Below, one piece after another: positions 53,938 to 62,075 of a stretch of DNA of 64,000 bases. How positions within the stretch are numbered: position 1 is the first letter of the stretch; each line of letters opens with the position of its first letter. This stretch comes from Robiginitalea aestuariiviva (GTDB lineage Bacteria; Bacteroidota; Bacteroidia; Flavobacteriales; Flavobacteriaceae): assembly GCF_029537735.1 (NCBI RefSeq), contig NZ_JARPUQ010000002.1:487536-551535 (forward strand), given 5' to 3'. Made by a program: the position numbers and the translations under genes. The notes under the pieces are model-generated. The model was not told the DNA's origin. It searched no databases and was given only the letters and a program-made list of their open reading frames with translations.

Positions 53938-54579
53938 TTACTGTTTTACTTTTCTAAAGGTATTCCAGTATTCTTTACCAATTTTGAATTCATTTGACTT
54001 CATCTCCGTCAAATTCCACTTTACTGTGCTCTCAGATATAACTTGAGGCTGGCCTTCGTAGAGGATTATATCTATTACTTTATCCGAATTCTTATCCAAT
54101 TCTAATTCCACGGAGGGGTAACCGACTGAGTGAATTTCGTAAATGACCTTTTCATCACTCTTGGGAAGAATTAGTTTGTTTTCCTCATAGTCGATGCCAA
54201 TATCTTTACCATTTGTCTTATCAGTAGCAAATACAAATATTGGCCCGCCATACTGATCCTTAATATTAAATTCAAACTTGACTTCTTTATCTGACATTGA
54301 TGGCTTTGAACGAATATCAACTTTGCTATTGATAAGTTGCTCTTTTTTGTCAAATATCAATTTTAAGGAAGACCTTTTAAGCTCATATCTGCCCTCACCA
54401 ATGCTTGAAACCCCCAAACATCCTGTCACGTTGTATTTGAAGCGATTATTCTCCAGGAAATTAACGCAAGTGACATCCGATTCTCCAATAGGTACGGAAC
54501 AATATTTACCCTCAAGGGTACTTTGAGAGTAACCGGTTTTTGTGATAAGTATAAATAGTATGGCTAGTTTCCTAATCAT
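53938..54579 (-). CDS. Cassette gene: hypothetical secreted protein
   Basis: 213 residues with signal MIRKLAILFILITKTGYSQ; the start is 10 bases from the core GTTGGCAAAA. The mature protein is beta-rich (LEGKYCSVPIGESDVTCVNFLENNRFKYNVTGCLG). Ends match TTTTGCCAAC at its distal arm. Family not recognised. Confidence 0.7.
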   Translation of the reverse strand: MIRKLAILFILITKTGYSQSTLEGKYCSVPIGESDVTCVNFLENNRFKYNVTGCLGVSSIGEGRYELKRSSLKLIFDKKEQLINSKVDIRSKPSMSDKEVKFEFNIKDQYGGPIFVFATDKTNGKDIGIDYEENKLILPKSDEKVIYEIHSVGYPSVELELDKNSDKVIDIILYEGQPQVISESTVKWNLTEMKSNEFKIGKEYWNTFRKVKQ

Positions 54580-54584
54580 AATTT

Positions 54585-54640
54585 TTGCCAACGGTTAAGT
54601 ATATGAACCGTTTCAATGCCTTATATACATTGTTAGCACA
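54585..54640 (-). repeat. Minimal attC-like site (about 52 bp)
   Basis: GCCAACGGTTAAGTATAT, then a short interior, then ATATACATTGTTAGC. The inner dyad is GTATAT/ATATAC and a small hairpin (ACGGTT/AACCGT) lies in the left part. The smallest clear site in the array. Confidence 0.75.
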
Positions 54641-55124
54641 AGTTTTTTTTGTCAGATATATTGTGATGAAATTCATATAGGCCTTTTCCATTTTCTATTT
54701 TTCGCCATTGTTTTCTGACTGGTCGAGATTCCAACCACATTTTTCCTGCATTAAACATTCTACTATTATAAATTCTGTCAATTAATTCCTGTTCCGATAT
54801 TTTAAGCCATTTTCCATTTTGCTTAAATCCGCCGTGATTTCCCAATCTAGCCTTCAAAGTATTTCCGTCTTTTCTAACTTCTGTGAAAGCGCCAGAATCT
54901 CCACGAGTTGTTGGCTTTTGAGTCGGATGAAGTTCATAAAAGGCATCGTAAAAATTTAAAATGCAACGATGGTCTATTTCACCAACAATTTTTCTAATCC
55001 GTTCCATTGTCGTTTCATTGTTCAAATCCAATTCAACTACTGTCTTTTCTCCATATTCTACACCCTTTATTTTGTCATATATAACTTGAAGTAAGTTCTT
55101 AAATGGATTGACTTTTGGATTCAT
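54633..55124 (-). CDS. Cassette gene: hypothetical cytoplasmic protein
   Basis: 163 residues, no signal. ILNFYDAFYELHPTQKPTTRGDSGAFTEVRKDGNTLKARLGNHGGFKQNGKWLKI is distinctive but not assigned. Starts 15 bases from core GTTAGCACAA; the stop overlaps its distal arm TTGTGCTAAC, a very tight cassette. Confidence 0.68.
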   Translation of the reverse strand: MNPKVNPFKNLLQVIYDKIKGVEYGEKTVVELDLNNETTMERIRKIVGEIDHRCILNFYDAFYELHPTQKPTTRGDSGAFTEVRKDGNTLKARLGNHGGFKQNGKWLKISEQELIDRIYNSRMFNAGKMWLESRPVRKQWRKIENGKGLYEFHHNISDKKNLC

Positions 55125-55133
55125 TTCAAAATT

Positions 55134-55271
55134 TGTGCTAACGGTCTCGTATAACCGTCAGTTACGGGTTAATATGCGTTAATTTTCGGTTTGGCACAGA
55201 CGTTAGCAATTCCCAGTGGATTCGGACGTAGTCGAATCCGCTGTAATTGCGGTTATACATTGTTGGTTACA
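55134..55271 (-). repeat. attC-like site with compound interior
   Basis: Arms GTGCTAACGGTCTCGTATAACC and GGTTATACATTGTTGGTTAC. The inner part holds the palindrome GGATTCGGACGTAGTCGAATCC and a second TTAGCA-like core at 55202, suggesting that two sites may have merged. Confidence 0.65.
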
Positions 55272-55277
55272 GTATTT

Positions 55278-55619
55278 TTATTTTTCAGCCAATTCTTTTT
55301 CATCAGTTTCATCAGGTGAGAATCGTGCAATTAACATTGGTGTCAAAATACAAACAATTCCAATTATTGATTTCAATCCGAAATCTCCTATGAAATTCAT
55401 TACAATTAGATAAATTCCGCAAGTCAGAAAAATTATATTCACCAGTTTTTTGTCCCAAACAAAACCTCCAACCAAGTATGCGATTCCGATTAGAGTGAAC
55501 ATTCCAGCGTTCAGAATTTGATTCGTTACGTCACTGTAATTCAGAAACCAATTTGATATTTTTCCGATTAAAACAATTCCGATAAGTATTAGGAAAAAAT
55601 TATGTAATATTTTTTTCAT
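55278..55619 (-). CDS. Cassette gene: hypothetical membrane protein
   Basis: 113 residues, four hydrophobic segments (about 5-22, 32-50, 58-75, 78-95). Starts MKKILHNFFLILIGIVLIGK; the open frame upstream runs through the family A site and is not real. Not recognised. Confidence 0.68.
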   Translation of the reverse strand: MKKILHNFFLILIGIVLIGKISNWFLNYSDVTNQILNAGMFTLIGIAYLVGGFVWDKKLVNIIFLTCGIYLIVMNFIGDFGLKSIIGIVCILTPMLIARFSPDETDEKELAEK

Positions 55620-55644
55620 TTCGATTGCGTTTTGTTTTGATATT

Positions 55645-55826
55645 GTAGCCAACGCCCCAGGGTATGCATCCGTAGCGACTGCAGCGGAAAGGATTTGCCT
55701 TAAAAAGGCTCTGCGGCAAAACCCCATTGGGTTAGGATGTTTCCGGGCGTAAATTGATTATTCTTAAATGTAGGAATTTTTCGGGTGGGGAAGATGCAGC
55801 CATGGGGCATACCCATTGTTGGCTAC
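55645..55826 (-). repeat. attC-like site, family A
   Basis: Arms GTAGCCAACGCCCCAGGGTATGC and GCATACCCATTGTTGGCTAC. Here both flanking cassettes happen to share the GTAGCCAAC/GTTGGCTAC ends. Confidence 0.85.
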
Positions 55827-55865
55827 AGGCTTTTATTCCTTTTGTAATCTAGCATTGGATTGTTC

Positions 55866-56279
55866 CTAAGCCTTTGATACTTCTTTAGGCCAATTCCACG
55901 CATGCCATACAATCATGGTCGTTAAAATACTTTCTAAAAAGGCTAAAAACACATAAAACAGATACCATTCATTTGTCGAAAGAACACCGATAATCACCAT
56001 CATTATTGTAAATAATGAACCAAATATGATATTGAGAATTCGATTTATTTTCGATTGAAGTATCACTGAGCCTGCTACCATCACTGAAGAAATCGCCAGA
56101 ATTATTGATGCTATCAGTAATTTGACTGGATTGTCTAGATTATTCTCACCTGAAATAAGACTTTCTACTTTATCTGGCGTATAAAGTTCGAAGTAGTCAC
56201 CATATAAGTAGCATAAAGTAACGGAAGTCCACAACGCAGCGAGTTTGATTTTAATATTAATCTTTGGGTTCTCTAGCAT
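55866..56279 (-). CDS. Cassette gene: hypothetical membrane protein
   Basis: 137 residues with four hydrophobic segments (about 10-28, 48-70, 75-98, 100-125). Unlike its neighbours it has a leader of about 110 bases from the core, with TAAGTTTTG near 56336 on the minus strand that could be a -7 element, so this cassette may carry its own promoter. Confidence 0.66.
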   Translation of the reverse strand: MLENPKINIKIKLAALWTSVTLCYLYGDYFELYTPDKVESLISGENNLDNPVKLLIASIILAISSVMVAGSVILQSKINRILNIIFGSLFTIMMVIIGVLSTNEWYLFYVFLAFLESILTTMIVWHAWNWPKEVSKA

Positions 56280-56384
56280 ATTTATTCACTTCTTAATATT
56301 CGTCTTTTAGTCTATATACTGAAATAGACCGCAAAACTTAAGAAATGGTTGCCTGAATTGTGAATTTAGTTGGATACTAGGCTT

Positions 56385-56566
56385 GTAGCCAACGCACCCG
56401 GGTATGCATCCGTGGCGACTGCGGCGGATAGGTTTTGCCTTAGAACGGCTCCGCGGCAAAACCCCGCTGGGTTAGGATGTTTCCGGGCGTAAATTGATTA
56501 TTCTTAAATGTAGAAATTTTTCGGGTGGGGAAGATTCAGCCATGGGGCATACCCGATGTTGTGGTT
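56385..56566 (-). repeat. attC-like site, family A
   Basis: Left cassette end TGTAGCCAAC, right cassette start GTTGTGGTTA. The interior hairpin GGTTTTGCC/GGCAAAACC is intact. Confidence 0.88.
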
Positions 56567-56891
56567 AGTTTTTTAATTCATAATTGTATAAATCACTTGT
56601 CATATAAAATCTCCAATTCCAGAATTTAAAAGGATTCCTCTTAAACGTTCTATAGATTACAGTGTCTTTCGTTTGCGGATTGTTCTTTAAATAATCTTGA
56701 AAGCGATATTCCATTGATTCAACTTTATTCTTGTTATCAACAATCGTGTATTGAAACTCCGAGTTCTTCGTCTCAAAATGGTATTGCCTGAACATGCCCT
56801 CAATAAAGATTCTAACCGGAAGGATATTACTTAAGAGCATAATAATTACAGCTACAAGTACAAGATAACCAGTGTTTCTACGTCGACTCAT
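56565..56891 (-). CDS. Cassette gene: hypothetical single-pass membrane protein
   Basis: 108 residues. A basic start (MSRRRNTGY), one transmembrane helix (about 9-30), then a soluble domain ending FRFYMTSDLYNYELKN-like aromatic residues. Starts 17 bases from core GTTGTGGTTA. Confidence 0.66.
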   Translation of the reverse strand: MSRRRNTGYLVLVAVIIMLLSNILPVRIFIEGMFRQYHFETKNSEFQYTIVDNKNKVESMEYRFQDYLKNNPQTKDTVIYRTFKRNPFKFWNWRFYMTSDLYNYELKN

Positions 56892-56902
56892 TATTGGAAA
56901 TT

Positions 56903-57148
56903 AACCACAACGCACCCGGGTATGCGACCGTTCCGGACTGGCTTGTTTTGCGCCCAGGGCGGCGCCTTTTTTCCTTTTGGGGGCCGCACTTCAGGTGGGA
57001 TGAAAAAGATCCTACTGAAGGCGCCCAAAGGATGGCGAGCAAAACAAGCTTGGAATAGAAGCTTCCCAGGTTTGATTTAAGGTGAATTTAAAGAAAAATC
57101 TTTCAGGATAGGATGAAACCGGAATGGGGCATACCCGTTGTTAGCTGT
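56903..57148 (-). repeat. attC-like site, family B
   Basis: Ends TAACCACAAC and GTTAGCTGTA. Nested stems: GGGTATGC/GCATACCC outside, CTTGTTTTGC/GCAAAACAAG in the middle, GGCGCCTT/AAGGCGCC inside. Confidence 0.88.
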
Positions 57149-57171
57149 AGGCATTAAAAAAAGGAAAAGAC

Positions 57172-57366
57172 TTATCCAAAAAGCCAGATCACAAAAGCGA
57201 GTAATAGCACAATCGTGAGGGCACCTATAATAGAATTCCACTCCTGGCCTAATATCTGATTATAGGTAAACTTATTTCTTAAGAAAAGCCATTTGATTCG
57301 GGCGCCAAATCGATTAACATTATCAATAATGTAATCCTGGATTAGGGCAGCTATTAAATCGAGCAT
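57172..57366 (-). CDS. Cassette gene: short membrane protein
   Basis: 64 residues with a C-terminal transmembrane helix (about 45-63) after an amphipathic basic part (NRFGARIKWLFLRNKFTYNQ). Starts 20 bases from core GTTAGCTGTA. Not recognised. Confidence 0.6.
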   Translation of the reverse strand: MLDLIAALIQDYIIDNVNRFGARIKWLFLRNKFTYNQILGQEWNSIIGALTIVLLLAFVIWLFG

Positions 57367-57380
57367 TCTTTATGGGGCTT

Positions 57381-57566
57381 ACAGCTAACGCACCCGGGTA
57401 TGCCCACGTGTAGGATTAAGGCTTATGTAGCGCCAATGGATGGAGCCGTACGGACGGCGAGCGGAATAAGCCAGGACGTGATCTTTCCGGGTTGATTACT
57501 CTTGAAAGTTAGGAAATTCTTGCCGATGGAAGACTACCGAAATGTGGCATACCCGGTGTTATGTAC
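57381..57566 (-). repeat. attC-like site, family C
   Basis: Ends TACAGCTAAC and GTTATGTAC. Interior dyad GGCTTAT/ATAAGCC surrounds ATGGATGGAGCCGTACGG; the one-sided block reads GATTACTCTTGAAAGTTAGG. Confidence 0.88.
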
Positions 57567-57577
57567 TGGCCGCGTCG

Positions 57578-57991
57578 CTAGGGGTAGAAAAAAGCTTTGT
57601 TGATCAGACTATCATTATTATTGATTTTTTGAAGTCCATATTCGGAATAAATGAATTTCATTCTATAGATCTCAGTCTCTAATTCAACGCTATAAAGCCT
57701 TATTCCAGAACCTTTTTCCCAGGATTTGGTCTCGTTATTATTTGGAATATCCTTAAACCCTGGGTATGCAAGAGTCCAATTACCATCCCAATCAAGATTC
57801 TCGAAGTCTTTGTGCTTTACTTCATAGGTAAGTTCAAAACAGTCCTTGAATTTGAGAATATATTGACCTGCTTTACCCTCAGTCCAATTTGTCTCGATTA
57901 GAAAAAAATAGTCTCGGTTATTTGAATGGAATCCATGACGAAGGATTGCCACATCAAAAATTTCATCTAACTTGATTTTAGGGCTGCTCAT
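57578..57991 (-). CDS. Cassette gene: hypothetical cytoplasmic protein
   Basis: 137 residues, no signal, beta-rich and aromatic (HGFHSNNRDYFFLIETNWTEGKAGQYILKFKDCFELTYEVKHKDFENLDWDG). Possibly an immunity-like or ligand-binding fold; family not recognised. Starts 16 bases from core GTTATGTAC. Confidence 0.68.
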   Translation of the reverse strand: MSSPKIKLDEIFDVAILRHGFHSNNRDYFFLIETNWTEGKAGQYILKFKDCFELTYEVKHKDFENLDWDGNWTLAYPGFKDIPNNNETKSWEKGSGIRLYSVELETEIYRMKFIYSEYGLQKINNNDSLINKAFFYP

Positions 57992-58001
57992 TTTTTGGCT
58001 T

Positions 58002-58183
58002 GTACATAACGCACCCGGGTATGCATCCGTGGCGTTTGCAGCAGGTAGGTTTTGCCTTAGAACGGCTCCGCGGCAAAACCCCGCTGGGTTAGGATGTTTC
58101 CGGGCGTAAATTGATTATTCTTAAATGTAGGAATTTTTCGGGTTGGGAATATGCAGCCATGGGGCATACCCGGTGTTGTGTGC
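58002..58183 (-). repeat. attC-like site, family A
   Basis: Ends GTACATAAC and GTTGTGTGCA. Standard family A interior. Confidence 0.88.
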
Positions 58184-58196
58184 AGTTTTAAATTTA

Positions 58197-58421
58197 TTAA
58201 TTGAGGTTTGAAATTTGAATTATCATTGAAATATCATAGATAATAGATATTAAGATAATTGCTCTCTTAACTCCTTTTCCATGCTTTTTTGTCCATTTCA
58301 CATAATCTTTTTTTCGTTTTTCTGCTACGCTCCATTTTCCATCGGCATACCTAAAACCAAAATACGCGAGAAAGGAAAAAAAGATGATACCTATTATTGA
58401 ATATATCAGATTTGGTTCCAT
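58197..58421 (-). CDS. Cassette gene: short membrane protein
   Basis: 74 residues with helices near 4-24 and 52-70 and a basic middle (KRKKDYVKWTKKHGKGVKRA). Leader of 40 bases from core GTTGTGATGCA; distal arm TGCACACAAC is a near-complement. Not recognised. Confidence 0.62.
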   Translation of the reverse strand: MEPNLIYSIIGIIFFSFLAYFGFRYADGKWSVAEKRKKDYVKWTKKHGKGVKRAIILISIIYDISMIIQISNLN

Positions 58422-58455
58422 TTTTTGGGGTTATACATTAGCACGTTTCAAATTG

Positions 58456-58590
58456 CATCACAACGGTCTCGGCTATGAGTAGTTGCGTGGTTTAGCACTA
58501 AACTTTGCAAGTACGCACCAAGTTGGAAATTCCGCAGGAATTTCCAAAGTAGGCGGGAACCAGCAATTACTTATAGCCATTGTTAGCCAC
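58456..58590 (-). repeat. attC-like site, family D
   Basis: Ends TGCATCACAAC and GTTAGCCAC. Almost fully paired: GGCTATGAGTAGTTGC with GCAATTACTTATAGCC, and an inner GGAAATTCC/GGAATTTCC hairpin. It lacks the one-sided block of families A-C. I recall similar palindromes scattered in other marine Bacteroidota genomes. Confidence 0.88.
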
Positions 58591-58597
58591 TGTGTTT

Positions 58598-59251
58598 TTA
58601 TTCCGTTATAAACTCGTTTTTATTTTCTCTAATGTACTTTATTCTTAATTCTCCAATTTTCTCGGAATCATAAAGGTTATAAAATTCAGTATCCAAATCA
58701 TTGAGCGGATTGTCTTTATAGGATTCGCTAAAACTTTCCATTGTTCCATCGTCAAATTCTTCAAGTCGTTCCTTATTTTCAGAGTAAATTTTATTCGCTC
58801 GTTTTGTTAATTCCGAAAACTTTTCAGCTCCAATTGTCATAAATCCAACTTCCGCCATTTCTGCATATTGTCCGCTCGAATTAAAATAGAATTGGTTAAA
58901 TCCACCATTATTGACTTCTCCTTCGATTATCCAAGTAGAGAAGAATGCTTGCTGTCCTTTTGAAAGTTTTTTTACATTATTTAATTCGTTTTCATAGTCA
59001 TCTCCGATAATCTCGTAAATATTGTCAAAAATTGCTTGCTCAAGCTTGTCATCAGAAATTGAATCCAAAATTTCAGTTGTCAGTTCCTTATAGATTTTCC
59101 GATTTTTGAATTCATCAATACTATTTTTGGACTGTTCAAGAAACTGTTCAAATTCAGCATCTTTTTTAGTTTCAGGTTCATTCTTTCCTTTACAGCCAAA
59201 GAAATTTAAAATTGAAGTTAAAATCATTATCGTTATTATTCTTTTGCTCAT
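58598..59251 (-). CDS. Cassette gene: DUF4375 (DMP19-like) lipoprotein
   Basis: 217 residues with lipobox ILNFFGC (Cys about 20). The domain KLSKGQQAFFSTWIIEGEVNNGGFNQFYFNSSGQYAEMAEVGF is typical of DUF4375/DMP19, related to proteins that mimic DNA in some bacteria; here the protein is acidic but membrane-anchored. Starts 21 bases from core GTTAGCCAC. Confidence 0.78.
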   Translation of the reverse strand: MSKRIITIMILTSILNFFGCKGKNEPETKKDAEFEQFLEQSKNSIDEFKNRKIYKELTTEILDSISDDKLEQAIFDNIYEIIGDDYENELNNVKKLSKGQQAFFSTWIIEGEVNNGGFNQFYFNSSGQYAEMAEVGFMTIGAEKFSELTKRANKIYSENKERLEEFDDGTMESFSESYKDNPLNDLDTEFYNLYDSEKIGELRIKYIRENKNEFITE

Positions 59252-59266
59252 TGATTGGCTTACATT

Positions 59267-59509
59267 GTGGCTAACGCACCAGGGTATGCGACCGTTCCGG
59301 ACTGACTTGTTTTGCGCCCAGGGCGGCGCCTTGTTTCCTTTGGGGAATGTACTTCAAGCTGGACGAAAACATCCTACTGAAGGCGCCCATAGGATGGCGA
59401 GCAAAACAAGCTTGGAATAGAAGCTTCCCAGGTTTGATTTAAGGTGAATTTAAAGAAAAATCTTTCAGGATGGGATGAAACCGGAATGGGGCATACCCGT
59501 TGTTACCTA
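59267..59509 (-). repeat. attC-like site, family B (copy 1 of duplicated cassette)
   Basis: Ends GTGGCTAAC and GTTACCTAA. It belongs to the gene-less cassette on its right and is very like the copy at 60347. Confidence 0.88.
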
Positions 59510-59699
59510 ACGGACCTCCTCCAAGCCATCGCAAAGAATGGCATAAGTAAGGATTAAGCCAGGCCTACCAGATATAAGACCTGCCAGAATTATATGGTTT
59601 GCTTGAATTAGAAAAGCATCTTGCTTTTTGAGATGAAGCCTCTGTATAGGCTTCTTAAGTTGCCAGTACTTCAATGATGCCTAAAAGATGGAAGGTATG
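59510..59699 (-). other. Gene-less cassette, copy 1
   Basis: About 190 bases with no reading frame of note, bounded by TAGGTAAC and GTTACCTA. Two hairpins are kept exactly in both copies: AAAAGCA-TCT-TGCTTTT (59612-59628) and GAAGCC/GGCTTC (59635-59654). It could encode a small RNA, carry a promoter, or be an empty cassette. Confidence 0.7.
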
Positions 59700-59881
59700 G
59701 TAGGTAACGCACCAGGGTATGCATCCGTGGCGACTGCAGCGGACAGGTTTTGCCTTAAAACGGCTCCGCGGCAAAACCCCGCTGGGTTAGGATGTTTCCG
59801 GGTGTAAATTGATTATTCTTAAATGTAGGGATTTTTTGGGTGGGTTAGCTGCAGCCATGGGGCATACCCGATGTTGGCACC
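59700..59881 (-). repeat. attC-like site, family A
   Basis: Ends TAGGTAAC and GTTGGCACC. Belongs to the lipoprotein cassette on its right. Confidence 0.88.
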
Positions 59882-59893
59882 AGTTAAATAAAT

Positions 59894-60343
59894 TCAATCT
59901 GCACAAACCACTCGTTTGATTAGAAACCATTGTTCAGATTGAAGTTTAAAGTAATAGTATGCGCAAACGTTGGTTTCAGTTGCCTCAAAAGCTACTACCC
60001 GTTCTCCTGAATTCTCCATTTTAAGACTGAAATTGTCATAAATGGTTCTAATTGTTGTGGGGGTATGAGTAGTATCAATTAAAATCACTTGTTTCCAATC
60101 TTCTTTCGTCCAATAGATGCAATTTGAATCTTCATCACCAGGATAATCACAATCCGATAGAGGGAACTTAATTCTTGAAAGCTGGAATTCTTCAATTTTC
60201 GAAAAGTCTTCTAAGAAGATTTTGAAATTCTCTCCTTGAGGAACTTCTTCAAGTGATGAAACCTGCTTCAGTTTAGCCTTTTTTTCACTGCCTGAACATG
60301 AAAGAAGCAGAAGTAATAAAATGTGAAAAATGATGCTTCTCAT
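59894..60343 (-). CDS. Cassette gene: hypothetical lipoprotein
   Basis: 149 residues with signal MRSIIFHILLLLLLSCSGS (Cys16). The mature part is acidic with several Cys (DCDYPGDEDSNCIYW, NVCAYYYF, RVVCAD), possibly disulfide-bonded. Starts only 9 bases from core GTTGGCACCA. Confidence 0.7.
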   Translation of the reverse strand: MRSIIFHILLLLLLSCSGSEKKAKLKQVSSLEEVPQGENFKIFLEDFSKIEEFQLSRIKFPLSDCDYPGDEDSNCIYWTKEDWKQVILIDTTHTPTTIRTIYDNFSLKMENSGERVVAFEATETNVCAYYYFKLQSEQWFLIKRVVCAD

Positions 60344-60346
60344 ATT

Positions 60347-60590
60347 GGTGCCAACGCACCAGGGTATGCGACCGTTCCGGATTGGCTTGTTTTGCGCCCA
60401 TGGAGGCGCCTTGGTTCCTTTGGGGGATGCACTTCAATCTGGACGAAAAAAATCCTACTGAAGGCGCCCAAAGGGTGGCGAGCAAAACAAGCTTGGAATA
60501 GAAGCTTCCCAGGTTTGATTTAAGGTGAATTTAAAGAAAAATCTTTCAGGATGGGAAATTACCGGAATGGGGCATACCCGTTGTTACCTA
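60347..60590 (-). repeat. attC-like site, family B (copy 2 of duplicated cassette)
   Basis: Ends GGTGCCAAC and GTTACCTAA. Same right end and interior as the copy at 59267, with scattered substitutions. Confidence 0.88.
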
Positions 60591-60780
60591 ACGGACCTCC
60601 TCCAAGCCTTCGCAAAGAATGACTTAAGTGTGGGTTAAGCCAGGCCTACCAGATATAAGACCTGCCAGAATTACATGGTTTGCTTGAATTAGAAAAGCAT
60701 CTTGCTTTTTGAGATGAAGCCTCTGTATAGGCTTCTTAAGTTGCCGGTACCTCAACGATGCCTAAAAGATGGAAGGTATG
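60591..60780 (-). other. Gene-less cassette, copy 2
   Basis: Nearly identical to the segment at 59510 with scattered substitutions, mostly in the first 50 bases and near the end. Both hairpins are unchanged (GAAGCC at 60716, GGCTTC at 60730). No reading frame is shared by the two copies. Confidence 0.7.
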
Positions 60781-60962
60781 GTAGGTAACGCTCCCGGGTA
60801 TGCATCCGTGGCGACTGCAGCGGATAGGTTTTGCCTTAAAACGGCTCCGCGGCAAAACCCCGCTGGGTTAGGATGTTTCCGGGTGTAAATTGATTATTCT
60901 TAAATGTAGGAATTTTTCGGGTGGGGTAGTTGCAGCCATGGGGTATACCCGATGTTGTGGTT
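60781..60962 (-). repeat. attC-like site, family A
   Basis: Ends TAGGTAAC and GTTGTGGTTT. It has CTCCC where most family A sites have CACC in the left spacer. Confidence 0.88.
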
Positions 60963-60967
60963 TGTTC

Positions 60968-61498
60968 TTAATGAAATGTCAAGGCTTGCCTTTTTTCCCT
61001 TATCCACTTCATATCCTCCAGGATGTACGTATCCAAAACATCGGCTCCAATCGCTTTCCCGCCTTGAGAATTCTTATTTCGAGTGGCAAATGAAAACACC
61101 AGGAGAGCCTTTGATTCCGAAATGAAAATTGGCTGCGAGCAGGTAATGATCTTATAGCTGTCTTCTAAGGCTCTTCGATTGTCGGTATTTACCATTTGAA
61201 GCAGGTCAGCGATATCCGGGCAACTGGTGCCATCCCAAGGGCTGGACAAAACTTTTTTGATTTGGTTTAACTGAGATTCCGTGAGGGCAGACACTTGATT
61301 GATGTCCTCAATAAGGAATGTACTTTCACCATTCCTTATTTGTACCACCAAAGTGTCCTGATAATTCTCAAGAAGATCCTGGAATGCGACTTTATAAATT
61401 TCTGACTCCTTGCATGATTCTATTTGCCCTTGTAAGTAGGAACCGAAAAGAAGCAAGAAGAAAAGGGAAATACATCTTATCGCATATGACTCCTTCAC
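60968..61498 (-). CDS. Cassette gene: hypothetical secreted protein
   Basis: 176 residues from a GTG start (KESYAIRCISLFFLLLFGSYLQGQ signal); a TTG inside the core would add 10 residues. Mature domain SCKESEIYKVAFQDLLENYQDTLVVQIRNGES...FATRNKNSQGGKAIGADVLDTYILEDMKWI is not recognised. Confidence 0.66.
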   Translation of the reverse strand: MKESYAIRCISLFFLLLFGSYLQGQIESCKESEIYKVAFQDLLENYQDTLVVQIRNGESTFLIEDINQVSALTESQLNQIKKVLSSPWDGTSCPDIADLLQMVNTDNRRALEDSYKIITCSQPIFISESKALLVFSFATRNKNSQGGKAIGADVLDTYILEDMKWIREKRQALTFH

Positions 61499-61520
61499 GT
61501 TTAACGGATCTAAAGAAATA

Positions 61521-61702
61521 AACCACAACGCACCAGGGTATGCATCCGTGGCGACTGCAGCGGACAGGTTTTGCCTTAAAACGGCTCCGCGGCAAAACCC
61601 CGCTGGGTTAGGATGTTTCCGGGCGTAAATTGATTATTCTTAAATGTAGGAATTTTTCGGGTGGGGAAGATGTAGCCATGTGGCATACCCGATGTTGGCA
61701 AA
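61521..61702 (-). repeat. attC-like site, family A
   Basis: Ends AAACCACAAC and GTTGGCAAAT, showing clearly that the two flanks belong to different cassettes (their partners are at 60954 and 62076). Confidence 0.9.
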
Positions 61703-61708
61703 TGTATT

Positions 61709-62068
61709 TTACCTATTCATTTTAAGCATTCCTACTGCGGCAATGCCCAAACCTCCCAAAGCAGGGCCATATGCAATAATGAATTGATCACCAAGGTCAA
61801 TAACTCCAAAATAGGTAAGAAGAGTAAGCCCAACTCCAAGGATTGTTACTATAAGGCCTCCTAAGAACATTAATTTGCCTTTTGATTTTTCAGCGTCAGC
61901 TACCTCCATTCGATGTAGGTCACGATCAACGCGATTTACAATTATCTCGATGTCTTCGGGATCCATGATCCGTAGCTTTAATTCCTCCCTTAATTTGGAA
62001 TACTCCAAGCTTCCTGAGCGAATTTTGTCACAGTATTCAGCTACATATTCCCTTCTAGACTTAGCCAT
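61709..62068 (-). CDS. Cassette gene: hypothetical two-helix membrane protein
   Basis: 119 residues from MAKSRREYVAEYCDKI. A helical cytoplasmic part (1-62) is followed by two transmembrane helices (about 67-88, 95-115). The distal arm ATTTGCCAAC and core GTTGGCAAAT are exact complements. Not recognised. Confidence 0.66.
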   Translation of the reverse strand: MAKSRREYVAEYCDKIRSGSLEYSKLREELKLRIMDPEDIEIIVNRVDRDLHRMEVADAEKSKGKLMFLGGLIVTILGVGLTLLTYFGVIDLGDQFIIAYGPALGGLGIAAVGMLKMNR

Positions 62069-62075
62069 ATAAATA

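Noticed and set aside
59510-60780. Short open frames inside the gene-less cassettes
   Set aside because: No frame of useful length is shared by the two copies, so coding is unlikely.
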